Notes: generated by a model not told the origin, from the sequence alone. 64,000 nucleotides of DNA from Filibacter tadaridae (GCF_900609045.1 NZ_UXAV01000018.1:1-64000), one strand, 5' to 3'; shown: positions 53,333-62,710, counted from the stretch's first letter. Numbers and translations are program-made.

Positions 53333-54250
53333 TTATTCTTCTCCTACGATTTTCACTTCCAGTTCCAATTCGACACCGAACCGTTCTTTCACTTCCGCCT
53401 TCACCATGTCAATCGTCTGAATATAATCCGTTGCAGTCGCCTTGTTTTTATTGATAATAAAACCGGCATGCTTTAGCGAAACCTCAGCACCGCCAAATCC
53501 CTTCCCTTGGAGTCCGCTGTCTTGAATCAGCTTACCCGCAAAATAACCCGGCGGCCGTTTAAAAACACTCCCTGCAGAAGGGTATTCAAGAGGCTGCTTG
53601 GACTCCCGTTGAAACGTCAAGTCTGCCACTTTCGCATCAATTACTTCCTGATTTCCTTCTTCAAGTTGGAATTCAGCAGAAAGAACATAGTAGCCTTCCG
53701 TTGAAATAATACTCTTGCGATAGCCGAGTTCAAGCTGTTCCTTCGTAAGAACGACCCGCTCCCCGGCTTTTGTCAGCGCAACAACTCGAACAATGACGTC
53801 TTTTATCTCTCCGCCGTATGCACCAGCATTCATCGCCATCGCCCCCCCGACGGAACCCGGAATTCCACAAGCAAATTCAAGACCGGACAGTGTTGCAGCT
53901 GCAGCACGTTTCGATGCATCTATAATATTCGCACCACTTTCAGCAAATATCGTTGTTCCGTCAACTCTGATTTCATCTAGCTGTGCTAAATGAAGGACGA
54001 TACCCTTCACTCCTCCATCCCGCACAACCATATTCGAACCATTTCCGAGTAGTAGCAACGGAATACCATTATCGTATGCGTAACGCACTGCCAATTCAGT
54101 TTCATCTGTAGTTGCAGGAATAACAAGAAGGTCTGCAGAACCCCCCAGTTTTGTCATCGTATATTTACATAACGGCTCATCCAATAAAAGTTTGCCCTGT
54201 GTAATAACTGTTTGAAGTTCTTTAAACCATCGATGCTTTGACATCAACAT
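53333..54250 (-). CDS. murB: UDP-N-acetylenolpyruvoylglucosamine reductase
   Basis: A 305-residue FAD enzyme. FAD-binding motifs are LLLLGNGSNMVVRDGGV and ACGIPGSVGGAMAMNAGAYG; the substrate region includes YRKSI and SAGSVFKRPPG. It reduces enolpyruvyl-UDP-GlcNAc to UDP-MurNAc. The start is either ATG 54250 or 54244, both behind AAAGGA. Confidence 0.95.
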   Translation of the reverse strand: MLMSKHRWFKELQTVITQGKLLLDEPLCKYTMTKLGGSADLLVIPATTDETELAVRYAYDNGIPLLLLGNGSNMVVRDGGVKGIVLHLAQLDEIRVDGTTIFAESGANIIDASKRAAAATLSGLEFACGIPGSVGGAMAMNAGAYGGEIKDVIVRVVALTKAGERVVLTKEQLELGYRKSIISTEGYYVLSAEFQLEEGNQEVIDAKVADLTFQRESKQPLEYPSAGSVFKRPPGYFAGKLIQDSGLQGKGFGGAEVSLKHAGFIINKNKATATDYIQTIDMVKAEVKERFGVELELEVKIVGEE

Positions 54251-54390
54251 CCATTCCTTTCAATAAAGGGAACTAAAATAATATAGAAAAAATCTTTTCA
54301 CCTTTAATAGTATGCTTGGGATCGGTTCTTTTGACAAGGAATTATCATTGGTCGCTAGAAAAATTTACGTTTTTAGTTTCTACTCAAAAG

Positions 54391-54434
54391 AAAAGCAGGA
54401 CATCTGATTGGGTTCAATCGAATGTCCTGCTTTT
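54391..54434 (-). terminator. Terminator after DsbA-like gene
   Basis: AAAAGCAGGACAT and its complement ATGTCCTGCTTTT form a 13-bp stem around a partly paired loop, just past the stop at 54456. Confidence 0.82.
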
Positions 54435-54455
54435 GTACATCTTTTATAAATCTAG

Positions 54456-55097
54456 TTAGATTCCTTCTTCTTCAGCTACTTTTTTCAATGCATCGGCAAA
54501 TGCCTCTGTTGGCTGGGCGCCCGAAATTGCATACTTTCGGTTGATGACAAAGAAAGGTACCCCTTTAACACCAATCTGTGCAGCTTCTGCTATATCCGCT
54601 TTCACATCCGTCGAAAACTCGTCGGAACCCAGTACTTCCTTTGCACGGGCCAAGGAAACGCCAGCTTCTTCCGCGATACGTAGTAATACTTCATCCGTTC
54701 CGATTCTTTCTGCATCTACGAAATACGCATGCAATAGTCTTTCCGACATTTGACCTGCAACACCTTCTGTTTCAGCAAGCTTTGCTAATCTGTGGGCATT
54801 GAATGTATTTGCCGGGCGCACATTATCATAATCATATTCAAGTCCTACTGATTTCGCTTGAACGACAATATTATCCGTTGCCTGTTTTGCCTCTTCCACG
54901 CCCATACCATACTTTTTAGCGAGAACTGTTTGCATCGTTTCATCTGAAGTCATCGGTGAATCTGATGAAAGCTCATACGCTTTGAACACGATTTCCGCCT
55001 TTTCTCCAATACCTGTTTCTTTCAATGCTTCTTCCAATCTCCGTTTCCCAATATAACAAAAAGGGCATACATAGTCTGACCACACTTCTATCTTCAT
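54456..55097 (-). CDS. DsbA family oxidoreductase (FrnE-like)
   Basis: About 213 residues with a thioredoxin fold and inserted helical domain. The redox motif CPFC is near residue 11 (SDYVCPFCYIGKRRLEE), and the C-terminal GVKGVPFFVINRKY holds the cis-proline. No signal peptide, so cytoplasmic. The ATG at 55097 follows GGAAAGGTG. Divergent from the Rieske oxidoreductase. Confidence 0.92.
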   Translation of the reverse strand: MKIEVWSDYVCPFCYIGKRRLEEALKETGIGEKAEIVFKAYELSSDSPMTSDETMQTVLAKKYGMGVEEAKQATDNIVVQAKSVGLEYDYDNVRPANTFNAHRLAKLAETEGVAGQMSERLLHAYFVDAERIGTDEVLLRIAEEAGVSLARAKEVLGSDEFSTDVKADIAEAAQIGVKGVPFFVINRKYAISGAQPTEAFADALKKVAEEEGI

Positions 55098-55198
55098 TAA
55101 TTTCACACCTTTCCTTACTTCCATATTAAATTCAACTAAAGTAGGGAACAATGTTTATGCCTACTTCAATACTAACAAGACAAGACGGAGGTTGTTCC

Positions 55199-56572
55199 AT
55201 GCCCAATTCATTATGGCTCCAAACTGCTTATCCGCGTGAACAATTCCCGCCACTCACTGAAGATTTACGCTGTGATGTATGTATAGTAGGTGGGGGACTT
55301 AGCGGAATTGCAAATGCCTACTTCCTTGCCAAAGAAGGCAAAGACGTTGTTCTAGTTGAAAAAAATACGCTATTGAATGGCGCAACTGGTAATTCAACGG
55401 GAAAACTAACTGTCCAGCATGACTTAGTCTATGCAAAACTACTGAAACAATTCGGTTTAGACAATACAAAATTATATTACGAGATAAATGAAGAAGCCGT
55501 TCGCCTTGGGAAGTCAATTGCACGTAACGATGAGTTAAAAGTCACAGACTCTATTCTTTATTCCCAATCCAGGCAGGGTACAGAACTATTGAAAAACGAA
55601 ATGGCGGCTTACAATGAAATTGGAATCCCCGGAGAGTTCGGGCAAAACTCTGAGTTGCCCATCCAAATTGACGCAACGATTACATTAAAAGATGAAAGTC
55701 AAATCCACCCTGTTCGATTTGGCCAACGATTAGTAAAATTAGCAGTCGAAGCAGGGGCCCGAATCTACGAAAATACAGATGTCCTATTAATGGATTTGAA
55801 GAAGAATTTATTGTTCCTTAAGTCCGAGAATACCATTCAATTCAACGAACTAGTCCTTTGCACTCACTATCCGATTGAGGCAATTAGGGGCATGCAAATC
55901 ATGAAATTATCGGTTGATCGGTCTTATATCGTATCAGCTGTCGCAGATATGGCGTTACGCAGTCAATACATCGCGGTGGATTCGCCAAAGAGATCTATCC
56001 GAACGGCACAAATTGACGGAAGGACTTTTTTCCTTTTATCAGGCGAAAGCCACCAAGCCGGGATGATAGAATATACACAAATCAATTACAATCAGCTCTA
56101 TCATGAATTGAGGAGTGTATATAGACTGTCGACCATTACAAACGGTTGGTCAGCACAGGATCCCCAGACACCTGATATGATTCCCTATGCAGGTATGATT
56201 TCGAGCGGTATGCCACATGTATATATAAGCACGGGCTATCGGAAATGGGGCTTATCGAATTCGCTTGCAAGTGCACGGATTATAAGCGACCTTATCATCG
56301 GCAAGACAAATCGGGCTTCTGCCCTTTATTCGCCAGACCGAACTGGGTTCGGCTCATTTTTATTGCAGTCGCTCAAAAATACAGGGCTTGTCGTAAAAGA
56401 GTTTGCGGGTGGGCATATCACTCGGATGAACGCGCCTATTTGTACACATATGGGCTGCCGTACAAGGTGGAATGATGGTGATGAAACATGGGATTGTCCC
56501 TGTCACGGATCTCGTTTCAGAAAAGACGGTTCTGTACTTGAAGGACCCGCAACAAAACCACTTAATTTGTAA
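55199..56572 (+). CDS. yhfW: FAD-dependent oxidoreductase with C-terminal Rieske domain
   Basis: About 457 residues. N-terminal DAO-type FAD domain (CIVGGGLSGIANAYFLAKEG), and a C-terminal Rieske 2Fe-2S domain with CTHMGC and CPCHGSRF. The combination matches B. subtilis YhfW; its substrate is unknown. The ATG at 55199 is 7 nt after GGAGG. Longer frames start inside the divergent promoter region. Confidence 0.92.
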   Translation: MPNSLWLQTAYPREQFPPLTEDLRCDVCIVGGGLSGIANAYFLAKEGKDVVLVEKNTLLNGATGNSTGKLTVQHDLVYAKLLKQFGLDNTKLYYEINEEAVRLGKSIARNDELKVTDSILYSQSRQGTELLKNEMAAYNEIGIPGEFGQNSELPIQIDATITLKDESQIHPVRFGQRLVKLAVEAGARIYENTDVLLMDLKKNLLFLKSENTIQFNELVLCTHYPIEAIRGMQIMKLSVDRSYIVSAVADMALRSQYIAVDSPKRSIRTAQIDGRTFFLLSGESHQAGMIEYTQINYNQLYHELRSVYRLSTITNGWSAQDPQTPDMIPYAGMISSGMPHVYISTGYRKWGLSNSLASARIISDLIIGKTNRASALYSPDRTGFGSFLLQSLKNTGLVVKEFAGGHITRMNAPICTHMGCRTRWNDGDETWDCPCHGSRFRKDGSVLEGPATKPLNL

Positions 56573-56582
56573 ATATCGTTTA

Positions 56583-56617
56583 GCCCCTTTCCGTTATACC
56601 GGCGAAAAGGGGTTTTT
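56583..56617 (+). terminator. Terminator after the Rieske oxidoreductase
   Basis: CCCCTTT..CCG pairs with CGG..AAAAGGGG, followed by five T. Confidence 0.8.
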
Positions 56618-56643
56618 ATGATGGTATCGGTATGGTCTGCATG

Positions 56644-57012
56644 GACTGTAAGGACAATCTTTCAAACTGTCATGGCTATTCCTCAAACTGTAAGGGCAAT
56701 CCCTCAAACTGTCACGGCTCGCGCGAACTGTCATGGCAATTTCTAAAACTCTAAGGGCAATCTCACGAACTGTAAGGGCTATCCTCCAAACTGTCATGGC
56801 TTGCGCGAACTGTCATGGCTATTCTTCAAACTGTAAGGGCAATTCTCCAAACTGTCATGGCTTTTCCTCAAACTGTAAGGGCAATCTTCCAAACTGTCAT
56901 GGCTCGCGCGAACTGTCATGGCTATTCTTCAAACTGTAAGGGCAATCTCGCGAACTGTAAGTGCAATCCCTCAAACTGTCATGGCTCGCGCGAACTGTCA
57001 TGGCAATTTCAT
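56644..57012. repeat. Tandem array of about 18 units of 19-21 bp (AACTGT core)
   Basis: Each unit starts AACTGT and continues CATGGC or AAGGGC, then 7-9 variable bases (ATTCCTCA, AATCCCTCA). Four 19-bp units end CTCGCGCG or TTGCGCG and recur every three to five units, giving a higher-order pattern. No unit is long enough for a CRISPR repeat-spacer, and no cas gene is near. The array lies between the terminators of two convergent genes. Open frames across it follow from the 21-bp period and are not taken as genes. Confidence 0.92.
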
Positions 57013-57014
57013 CA

Positions 57015-57050
57015 CAAAAATGCTGCACCATCCAAATGGCACAGCATTTT
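57015..57050 (-). terminator. Terminator after ppaC
   Basis: AAAATGCTG pairs with CAGCATTTT, with TGCC/GGCA type inner pairing and a T-run on the minus strand. It separates ppaC from the repeat array. Confidence 0.8.
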
Positions 57051-57115
57051 CTTAAAGATTATAATCGGGTATACTACCAACCCAAATGTATTTCAAAGCA
57101 CAGAAACTTTTTTCT

Positions 57116-58051
57116 TCACTCTACATCTTTCAATGCTTCTGTCAATACAGGAACGATTTGTTTCTTCCTTGAGACGACACCTTTCAATGTTGCTGTATTG
57201 TTCACTAATGTAACATCGAATGCCGCACTTGCACGATCTGCTTCTTTACCAAGTGCAAGGACGATTGAATCGTTATTCAAAATGTCTGTTACGACGAACA
57301 AGAACAAATCAAGTCCCTTTTCCGCAATAACTCGGTATAGTAAATTTTCCAACTCTGGTTGACGTTTCATCACATCGTTGACATCTATTGCGTTAACCTG
57401 GGCGATTTCAACTTTCGCTTCATTAATAGCAAATTCTTTCGCATCTAGTTTCACAAGGTCTTCGAGTGTTTTATTGCTCAAATCCGCACCGGCTTTTAGC
57501 ATGTCCAATCCATACTCAAGCGCATCCACACCTGCCAAGGTAGCCATTTCATCTGCCGCTACCCGGTCTTGTTCCGTAAATGTTGGCGATTTAAACAAAA
57601 GCGAGTCCGAAATAAGAGCAGATAACATAAGTCCTGCAATGTTTTTCGGGATTTCCACATTATGCTCTTTATATAACTTATTCAAAATTGTTGCGGTACA
57701 ACCGACCGGTTCCGCACGGTAATAGAGTGGATCATTCGTTTCGAAGTTCGCGATTCGATGGTGGTCGACAACTTCAATTACACGCACATCGTCAAAATCA
57801 TCTACGCTTTGTTGCTTTTCGTTGTGATCCACAAGAATGATTTCAGCAACTTCAGGCGCCGCTTTTTCAATCAGGCGTGGCGCTTCGAATCCGAAGTATT
57901 CAAGTGCGTATGCTGTTTCGTTATTCACAACACCGATACGTACCGCTTCTGCGTTCATCCCGATTTGCTGTTTAAGATAGGCGTAGCTAATAGCGGACGC
58001 AATCGAATCTGTGTCCGGATTTTTATGTCCTGTTACAAAAACTTTTCCCAT
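57116..58051 (-). CDS. ppaC: Manganese-dependent inorganic pyrophosphatase (family II)
   Basis: A 311-residue DHH/DHHA2 enzyme. Metal motifs are [16 protein letters not shown] and VVDHHRI; the C-terminal SRKKQ loop binds substrate. It hydrolyses pyrophosphate in the cytoplasm, pulling biosynthesis forward. The start [11 protein letters not shown] follows GAGGT. Confidence 0.96.
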   Translation of the reverse strand: MGKVFVTGHKNPDTDSIASAISYAYLKQQIGMNAEAVRIGVVNNETAYALEYFGFEAPRLIEKAAPEVAEIILVDHNEKQQSVDDFDDVRVIEVVDHHRIANFETNDPLYYRAEPVGCTATILNKLYKEHNVEIPKNIAGLMLSALISDSLLFKSPTFTEQDRVAADEMATLAGVDALEYGLDMLKAGADLSNKTLEDLVKLDAKEFAINEAKVEIAQVNAIDVNDVMKRQPELENLLYRVIAEKGLDLFLFVVTDILNNDSIVLALGKEADRASAAFDVTLVNNTATLKGVVSRKKQIVPVLTEALKDVE

Positions 58052-58096
58052 GTAAAATTACCTCCTGCATTTTTGCTCTTTTCATATCTTATTTTA

Positions 58097-58540
58097 TCAC
58101 AAAGATCGCCCGAACAAAATCGCTGTCAATTCATCTTCGTTGACGATAAAGTCGGCTATCGTGTAACTATCCAGTACAGATAAATAGGCAACAAGTGCTT
58201 CATGTAGAGCACCTTTCAGTTTACAAACCGGGGATAATATACAACTGTTTTTCTCTGAGTTAAAGCATTCGACAAGTTGAAAATCATCTTCCGTCTTCCG
58301 TACGAGTTCGCCCACATTAATAAGCTCAGGCTGTACGTTTAAACGGATTCCGCCCCCGCGTCCCCGCGTTGTTTCAATGAGACCCATTTTCCCAAGCTCG
58401 TGTACAACCTTCGTCAAATGATTTTTTGATATCGCGTAGGTATCTGAAATTTCTTGGACAGTCGAGATTTTCCCGGTTCCTTTCGCCCCCAAGAAAATAA
58501 GCACACGCAAAGAGAAGTCTGTGTACATCGTTAAGTGCAT
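58097..58540 (-). CDS. nsrR: Rrf2 family repressor, NsrR type
   Basis: About 147 residues with an N-terminal winged helix (YAISKNHLTKVVHELGKMG) and three cysteines in VECFNSEKNSCILSPVCKL that would bind an Fe-S cluster. NsrR senses nitric oxide and represses hmp. The divergent hmp gene next door supports the assignment over other Rrf2 members. The ATG at 58540 follows GGTGAG. Confidence 0.9.
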   Translation of the reverse strand: MHLTMYTDFSLRVLIFLGAKGTGKISTVQEISDTYAISKNHLTKVVHELGKMGLIETTRGRGGGIRLNVQPELINVGELVRKTEDDFQLVECFNSEKNSCILSPVCKLKGALHEALVAYLSVLDSYTIADFIVNEDELTAILFGRSL

Positions 58541-58866
58541 TCGTCTCACCACTCTTTCTATTTCTACATAAGTCAAACAACTAAATAGCTATATTGAACG
58601 GATTATAGGCATCTTAAAAAAACACAGTCGAAACCAAAAGTCTGCTGGAAATGCTGTCTAGCCAAGCTTACAGTACCCTCACAGGACCCATAGCATCTTT
58701 AAGGGAATTCCCTATTTCTATATATATACTACACTATTTGTGGCGATTCCGTGTTGGAAATGTGACTGAAATCTTAACACTTTTTAAACATGCATTTATT
58801 ATATAGCTTTAAATATCAGCATGGTTTATTGTTAACTTAACAAAACAAGAAAGGTTGTGCACGCAA
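58541..58866. promoter_or_regulatory. nsrR-hmp intergenic region with hmp promoter
   Basis: For hmp, TTAACA (58774-58779), 17 nt, TATTAT (58797-58802) form a good promoter. An AT-rich dyad (CATGC-ATTTA with TAAATAT-CA-GCATG, about 58789-58823) covers the -10 and is a candidate NsrR or ResD site. The remaining 200 bp show nothing else recognisable. Confidence 0.6.
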
Positions 58867-60054
58867 ATGCTATCACAAGAAACAATCAACATTATCAAAT
58901 CAACTGTACCCGTTTTGGAACAACACGGGAATACAATTACAACTGTGTTTTATAAAAATATGTTCGAGGCCCGTCCTGAACTTCTCAACATTTTCAATCA
59001 TGGAAACCAGGCGCAAGGTCGCCAACAGGCCGCTTTAGCAAACACTGTTTATGCTGCCGCTGCTAATATAGACAATCTCGGTGCTATTCTACCTTCCGTT
59101 ACACAGATTGCACATAAGCATAAATCTTTAGGCATTCAAAAAGACCATTATCCAATCGTCGGCTATTATCTAATTGGTGCTATTAAAGAAGTATTGGGCG
59201 ATGCTGCAACACCTGAAATTATTACTGCATGGACTGAAGCTTATGAAACAATCGCAAACGTCTTCATAGGCATCGAAAAAGACATGTATTCAAATGCTGT
59301 ACAAGCGGATGAAGGTTGGGAAACATTCAAGAACTTTATCATTGCGGACAAAGTCGAAGAAAGTGATGTGATCACGTCATTTTACTTGAAGCCTGAAGAT
59401 GGTAAAAAATTACCTTCATATAAACCAGGTCAATTCATCGGTGTTCGCATCACGATTCCTGGAGAAGAATTCACATTGAACCGTCAATATAGCCTATCAC
59501 AGGCACCATGTGAAGAAACGTACCGAATATCTATCAAACGTGAAGCAGAGCGTAAACCGCACGGCAAAGTTTCCGTACACCTACATGACAATATGAATAT
59601 TGGTGACGTAATCGAAGTAAGTGCTCCGTCGGGTGACTTCCACCTCGACACAGAAAAGAATACATCTGTTACGTTGATTAGCGGCGGAGTCGGTATTACT
59701 CCGATGATGGCAATGTATGAAACAATCGCAAAAACAACACCTGATCGTCCTGTTTCATTTTTACACTCTGCACGTACCCGCAAACAACATGCGTTCGCTA
59801 CAACGTTACAAGAGTTGACTAATTCGATGAATGACTCCAACTATGCTGTTCTGTATTCTGAAGAAGGCGATGGATTTATCAACAAAGAGTTTTTGGCTGA
59901 ACATGTTCTTGAAGGTAGCGATGTCTATGTATGTGGACCAGCACCATTCATGCAAGCTGTCATTAGCGGCTTGTATGCAAATGGGGTCCCTGAAGAAAAA
60001 GTACATTTCGAATTCTTCGGTCCTGCTATCCAGCTTGAATTAGCACGCGCATAA
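58867..60054 (+). CDS. hmp: Flavohemoglobin, nitric oxide dioxygenase
   Basis: About 395 residues. Globin domain (about 1-136, MLSQETINIIKSTVPVLEQHG, proximal His in IAHKHKSLGI), FAD domain with RQYSLSQAP, and NAD domain with SGGVGITPMMAM and YVCGPAPFM. It converts NO to nitrate. The ATG at 58867 aligns with B. subtilis Hmp; the TTG at 58855 is too close to AAAGG. Confidence 0.96.
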   Translation: MLSQETINIIKSTVPVLEQHGNTITTVFYKNMFEARPELLNIFNHGNQAQGRQQAALANTVYAAAANIDNLGAILPSVTQIAHKHKSLGIQKDHYPIVGYYLIGAIKEVLGDAATPEIITAWTEAYETIANVFIGIEKDMYSNAVQADEGWETFKNFIIADKVEESDVITSFYLKPEDGKKLPSYKPGQFIGVRITIPGEEFTLNRQYSLSQAPCEETYRISIKREAERKPHGKVSVHLHDNMNIGDVIEVSAPSGDFHLDTEKNTSVTLISGGVGITPMMAMYETIAKTTPDRPVSFLHSARTRKQHAFATTLQELTNSMNDSNYAVLYSEEGDGFINKEFLAEHVLEGSDVYVCGPAPFMQAVISGLYANGVPEEKVHFEFFGPAIQLELARA

Positions 60055-60057
60055 CAC

Positions 60058-60101
60058 AAAGAGAAACCGTCACATCCAATTGGATGTGACGGTTTCTCTT
60101 T
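60058..60101. terminator. Bidirectional terminator, near-perfect palindrome
   Basis: Arms of 22 bp (AAAGAGAAACCGTCACATCC with AATT centre) are perfectly complementary. It ends hmp on plus and can end ykvI on minus. Confidence 0.9.
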
Positions 60102-60135
60102 TCTCTCCATTATATATTTGCATGTAATGACTGGA

Positions 60136-61191
60136 TTATCTTTTCACTTTCTCAGGCATCCAAAACGATGCGAAAATGAGCGCCGCAACAAGGAACAAAC
60201 CAAGATAGCCAATTATCGGATAGAATAGGTCAACAAGTTTCGTAAAACCGAAAAAACTTAGCACAAAACCGATAAGTAGTGTAACGAAAACAAATTCCTT
60301 AAACTGTATCGTCCCAATTTGAATGAAACGTGCTCCAAACGCATAGAACATGCTGACCGCGGTATTGAAAATCATACCATACAAGATGAACGCCATGAAA
60401 ATCGCGAGGATCGGTGAAATGTCGTTCATGATTGCCAACATCGGAAAGTCAGCGTCTTTCACAATATCGACTTTAGAGAATATAGCCAAGTGGCTCAACA
60501 AAATCAGAACTCCAAGCCCCAGTCCTCCTAAAAAACCACCCCACTTTGCGATTCTTTCATCCTTTTCTGAACCACCCATTACTAGCGCCATCGATACACC
60601 TACTGCGATATTAAGTGAAACATAATTAATGGCTGAGATGAACCAGTTAGGTAACGTTGTTGGCACTTCTATCGCAGTTGAATTCAACGAATCAAAAGAA
60701 GTATCCATCGTCAGTAAACAATAGATAGAAACGCCCATAACTGAAAGAATAAGAAAGGGAGTTATACTGCCGATAACGCCAATAACTTTATCGACATTGA
60801 GTAAAATTGTAAGAAAGACAATCACAACCATCAATAAACTACCTACCAATGGCGGCAAACCAAATTGCTGATTCAAGTTAGAACCTGCGCCCGCAATCAT
60901 TACGACACCAACGCCAAATAACGTGAGGATAATAATAAAGTCAACAAGTATTCCTAAGTACCGACCACTGATTTTATAAATTACATCTTTATGTGAACTT
61001 GTCTGCATGCGGCTTCCCAGCTGCGTCAAAACCATTCCAAGATATGCGAATAAAGCTGTAGAAACAATTGCCCCTATCGTTCCGAGCAAACCGAAGCTTG
61101 TAAAGTATTTTAAAATTTCCTGACCGCTAGCAAAACCAGCCCCTACAATGATTCCAATGAAAGCACTTGCTATTTTAAGTATTTTATCCAT
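60136..61191 (-). CDS. ykvI: YkvI family membrane protein (putative transporter)
   Basis: A 351-residue protein with ten predicted helices. The first carries IASAFIGIIVGAGFASGQEI, a pattern like the unwound helix 1 of LeuT-fold amino-acid transporters. It matches YkvI of B. subtilis, which has no assigned substrate. The start follows AAGGAAGGGG. Confidence 0.85.
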   Translation of the reverse strand: MDKILKIASAFIGIIVGAGFASGQEILKYFTSFGLLGTIGAIVSTALFAYLGMVLTQLGSRMQTSSHKDVIYKISGRYLGILVDFIIILTLFGVGVVMIAGAGSNLNQQFGLPPLVGSLLMVVIVFLTILLNVDKVIGVIGSITPFLILSVMGVSIYCLLTMDTSFDSLNSTAIEVPTTLPNWFISAINYVSLNIAVGVSMALVMGGSEKDERIAKWGGFLGGLGLGVLILLSHLAIFSKVDIVKDADFPMLAIMNDISPILAIFMAFILYGMIFNTAVSMFYAFGARFIQIGTIQFKEFVFVTLLIGFVLSFFGFTKLVDLFYPIIGYLGLFLVAALIFASFWMPEKVKR

Positions 61192-61250
61192 GACCCCTTC
61201 CTTAACTTTTTAACTTTTTAACAACTATATATGTTGACATAAAGAATCCT

Positions 61251-61353
61251 CCCAACAACGCTCGGCGCTTGGGGATGCCTCCCGCAATAAGCCAGCCAGA
61301 AGACCACTGTCAGTCTTATTGCTTCGGCTACCCCGGTAAGGCGCCTTCGCTGG
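61251..61353. repeat. Dispersed hairpin repeat, variant copy
   Basis: GCGC, GGGG, GCC and GCAATAAG blocks (61265-61291) pair with CTTATTGC, GGC, CCCC and GCGC (61316-61344). Same long-hairpin layout as the copies at 21984 and 37982, with different core. It fills most of the 334-bp gap between ykvI and the DJ-1 gene; the only other item there is the terminator at 61467-61496. Confidence 0.5.
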
Positions 61354-61466
61354 AGATTGCATGTAATCATTCGTTCGACATATATAGGATCGCCAACAAT
61401 AAAACTGCATTCTTTACGAAGATTGAGGTTCGAGGAGGTTAACCTTCTTATATATAGTATTTACCA

Positions 61467-61496
61467 TAAAAAAAAAGACCAGTACTGGTCTTTTTT
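61467..61496 (-). terminator. Terminator after DJ-1 family gene
   Basis: AAAAGACCAGT pairs with ACTGGTCTTTT, a perfect palindrome with A- and T-runs. It can act on both strands. Confidence 0.88.
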
Positions 61497-61525
61497 CATC
61501 TAACTATATGATTGAAAGTACACAA

Positions 61526-62041
61526 TTAGCCATTCAAAATGTTTAGGGACTCCCGATTAAATGCCGGTATATCCTCTGGTGATCGACTTGTCACGAGCTG
61601 ATTTTGACAGACAACCACTTCTTTATCTGCGTATTTAGCTCCTGCGTTTTCCATATCCACTTTAATCGATTGGTATCCAGTGGCGTCTCTCCCCTCCAAC
61701 GTTTTTGCCGTAATCAGCAATTGGGGTCCATGACAGATTGCAAATACTGGTTTTTTGGCGTCCATGAATGACCTCGTGAATTTTACAAATCGTTCATCTG
61801 CACGTAACTGGTCCGGTGAGAAACCACCCGGTATGAACAGCGCATCGAAGTCTTCGGGTTTAACATCATCAATTCCGTAGTCTATCTTCACTGTCGCCTC
61901 ATTGCGTTTGCCCTTCACTTCCGTACCTGCTTTTTTCTCGATTGTTTTCACTTCATGACCGGCCTCTCTAAATGCTTTTGCAGGTTCAGTATACTCTGAG
62001 TCCTCAAATAGATCCGTAATTAGTGTAGCAATTTTAACCAT
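61526..62041 (-). CDS. yfkM: DJ-1/PfpI family protein (YfkM-like)
   Basis: About 171 residues. The nucleophile-elbow cysteine is in FAICHGPQLL and the acidic partner in LFIPGGFSPDQLR. The nearest known relative by memory is B. subtilis YfkM, a sigma-B dependent general stress protein of the DJ-1/PfpI group (protease or deglycase activity debated). The ATG at 62041 follows GAAGGGGTG. A sigma-B-like promoter lies at 62091-62116. Confidence 0.9.
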   Translation of the reverse strand: MVKIATLITDLFEDSEYTEPAKAFREAGHEVKTIEKKAGTEVKGKRNEATVKIDYGIDDVKPEDFDALFIPGGFSPDQLRADERFVKFTRSFMDAKKPVFAICHGPQLLITAKTLEGRDATGYQSIKVDMENAGAKYADKEVVVCQNQLVTSRSPEDIPAFNRESLNILNG

Positions 62042-62090
62042 GTAATCATTACACCCCTTCATAGTCCGTTTTTAATCATCCCTTGCTTCT

Positions 62091-62116
62091 ATACCACTCT
62101 CCTCGGCTAACCAAAC
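62091..62116 (-). promoter_or_regulatory. Sigma-B-like promoter for yfkM
   Basis: The minus strand has GTTTGG (62111-62116), 14 nt, TGGTAT (62091-62096), one mismatch from the sigma-B -10 and GTTT intact in the -35. It abuts the end of the glycosylase gene. Confidence 0.55.
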
Positions 62117-62710
62117 TCAAGGACGATATTTTGAGACGAATGGATTATCTTTTTCAAAAAAGCGCCACGGATAATCGACGGCTTCTCCTGAGTTGCCGAT
62201 GCCGACGCGTGGACCAGTAACTACTTCAATCGCCCCCGGACCTTCGGCGATGAATAAAGGTTCTTCAGTCCAATGACGACCGTAGTAATCCATGTTGACA
62301 CCAAGTGCTTTTGTTAACTTTCCAGGCCCATTTGTCCAATCTTTCATCTTCATATGATTCCCACGGTTATTCCCCATCTGTTCAAGGCCTTCGATGGGTT
62401 CTCCAGCACGTATGAGAACTGCATGTGGTGTACCGACAGCTCCGGCAACAACGTTCATCAACGTATGGGTGTGCATTTGATACGTATAGACAAGCCCAGC
62501 CCTACCGAACATTACCTCTGTCCGCTTTGTCGGGCGGTTACTGAAACTGTGGGCCGCCTGATCTTCAGGACCGTGATATGCCTCTGTTTCAACAATACGG
62601 GCGACAAGTGGCCCATTCTCTAGATTGTGAACAATGTATTGACCTACTAGGTTTTGTGCCAATTCAAGAACAGGTACTTCAAAAAATGAGTCAGAAATCG
62701 GTTTATACAT
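62117..62710 (-). CDS. 3-methyladenine DNA glycosylase (AAG/MPG family)
   Basis: A 197-residue alkyladenine glycosylase. The catalytic region is RIVETEAYHGPEDQAAHS, with the family motif RTEVMFGRAGLVYTYQMH and the C-terminal GVNMDYYGRHW-type segments. It removes alkylated purines in base-excision repair (YxlJ in B. subtilis). The ATG sits behind GGAGGG. Confidence 0.94.
   Translation of the reverse strand: MYKPISDSFFEVPVLELAQNLVGQYIVHNLENGPLVARIVETEAYHGPEDQAAHSFSNRPTKRTEVMFGRAGLVYTYQMHTHTLMNVVAGAVGTPHAVLIRAGEPIEGLEQMGNNRGNHMKMKDWTNGPGKLTKALGVNMDYYGRHWTEEPLFIAEGPGAIEVVTGPRVGIGNSGEAVDYPWRFFEKDNPFVSKYRP

Noticed and set aside
56644-57012. CRISPR array
   Set aside because: Units are 19-21 bp in total, with no 25-40-bp constant repeat separated by unique spacers, and no cas genes are in the window.
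56594-57213. Coding frames of 67 to 133 codons through array 2
   Set aside because: Repeat-driven open frames on both strands; no ribosome site, and the plus frames run into the end of ppaC.
61225-61410. 61-codon minus-strand frame
   Set aside because: It covers the hairpin repeat at 61251-61353 and shows no ribosome site or protein resemblance.
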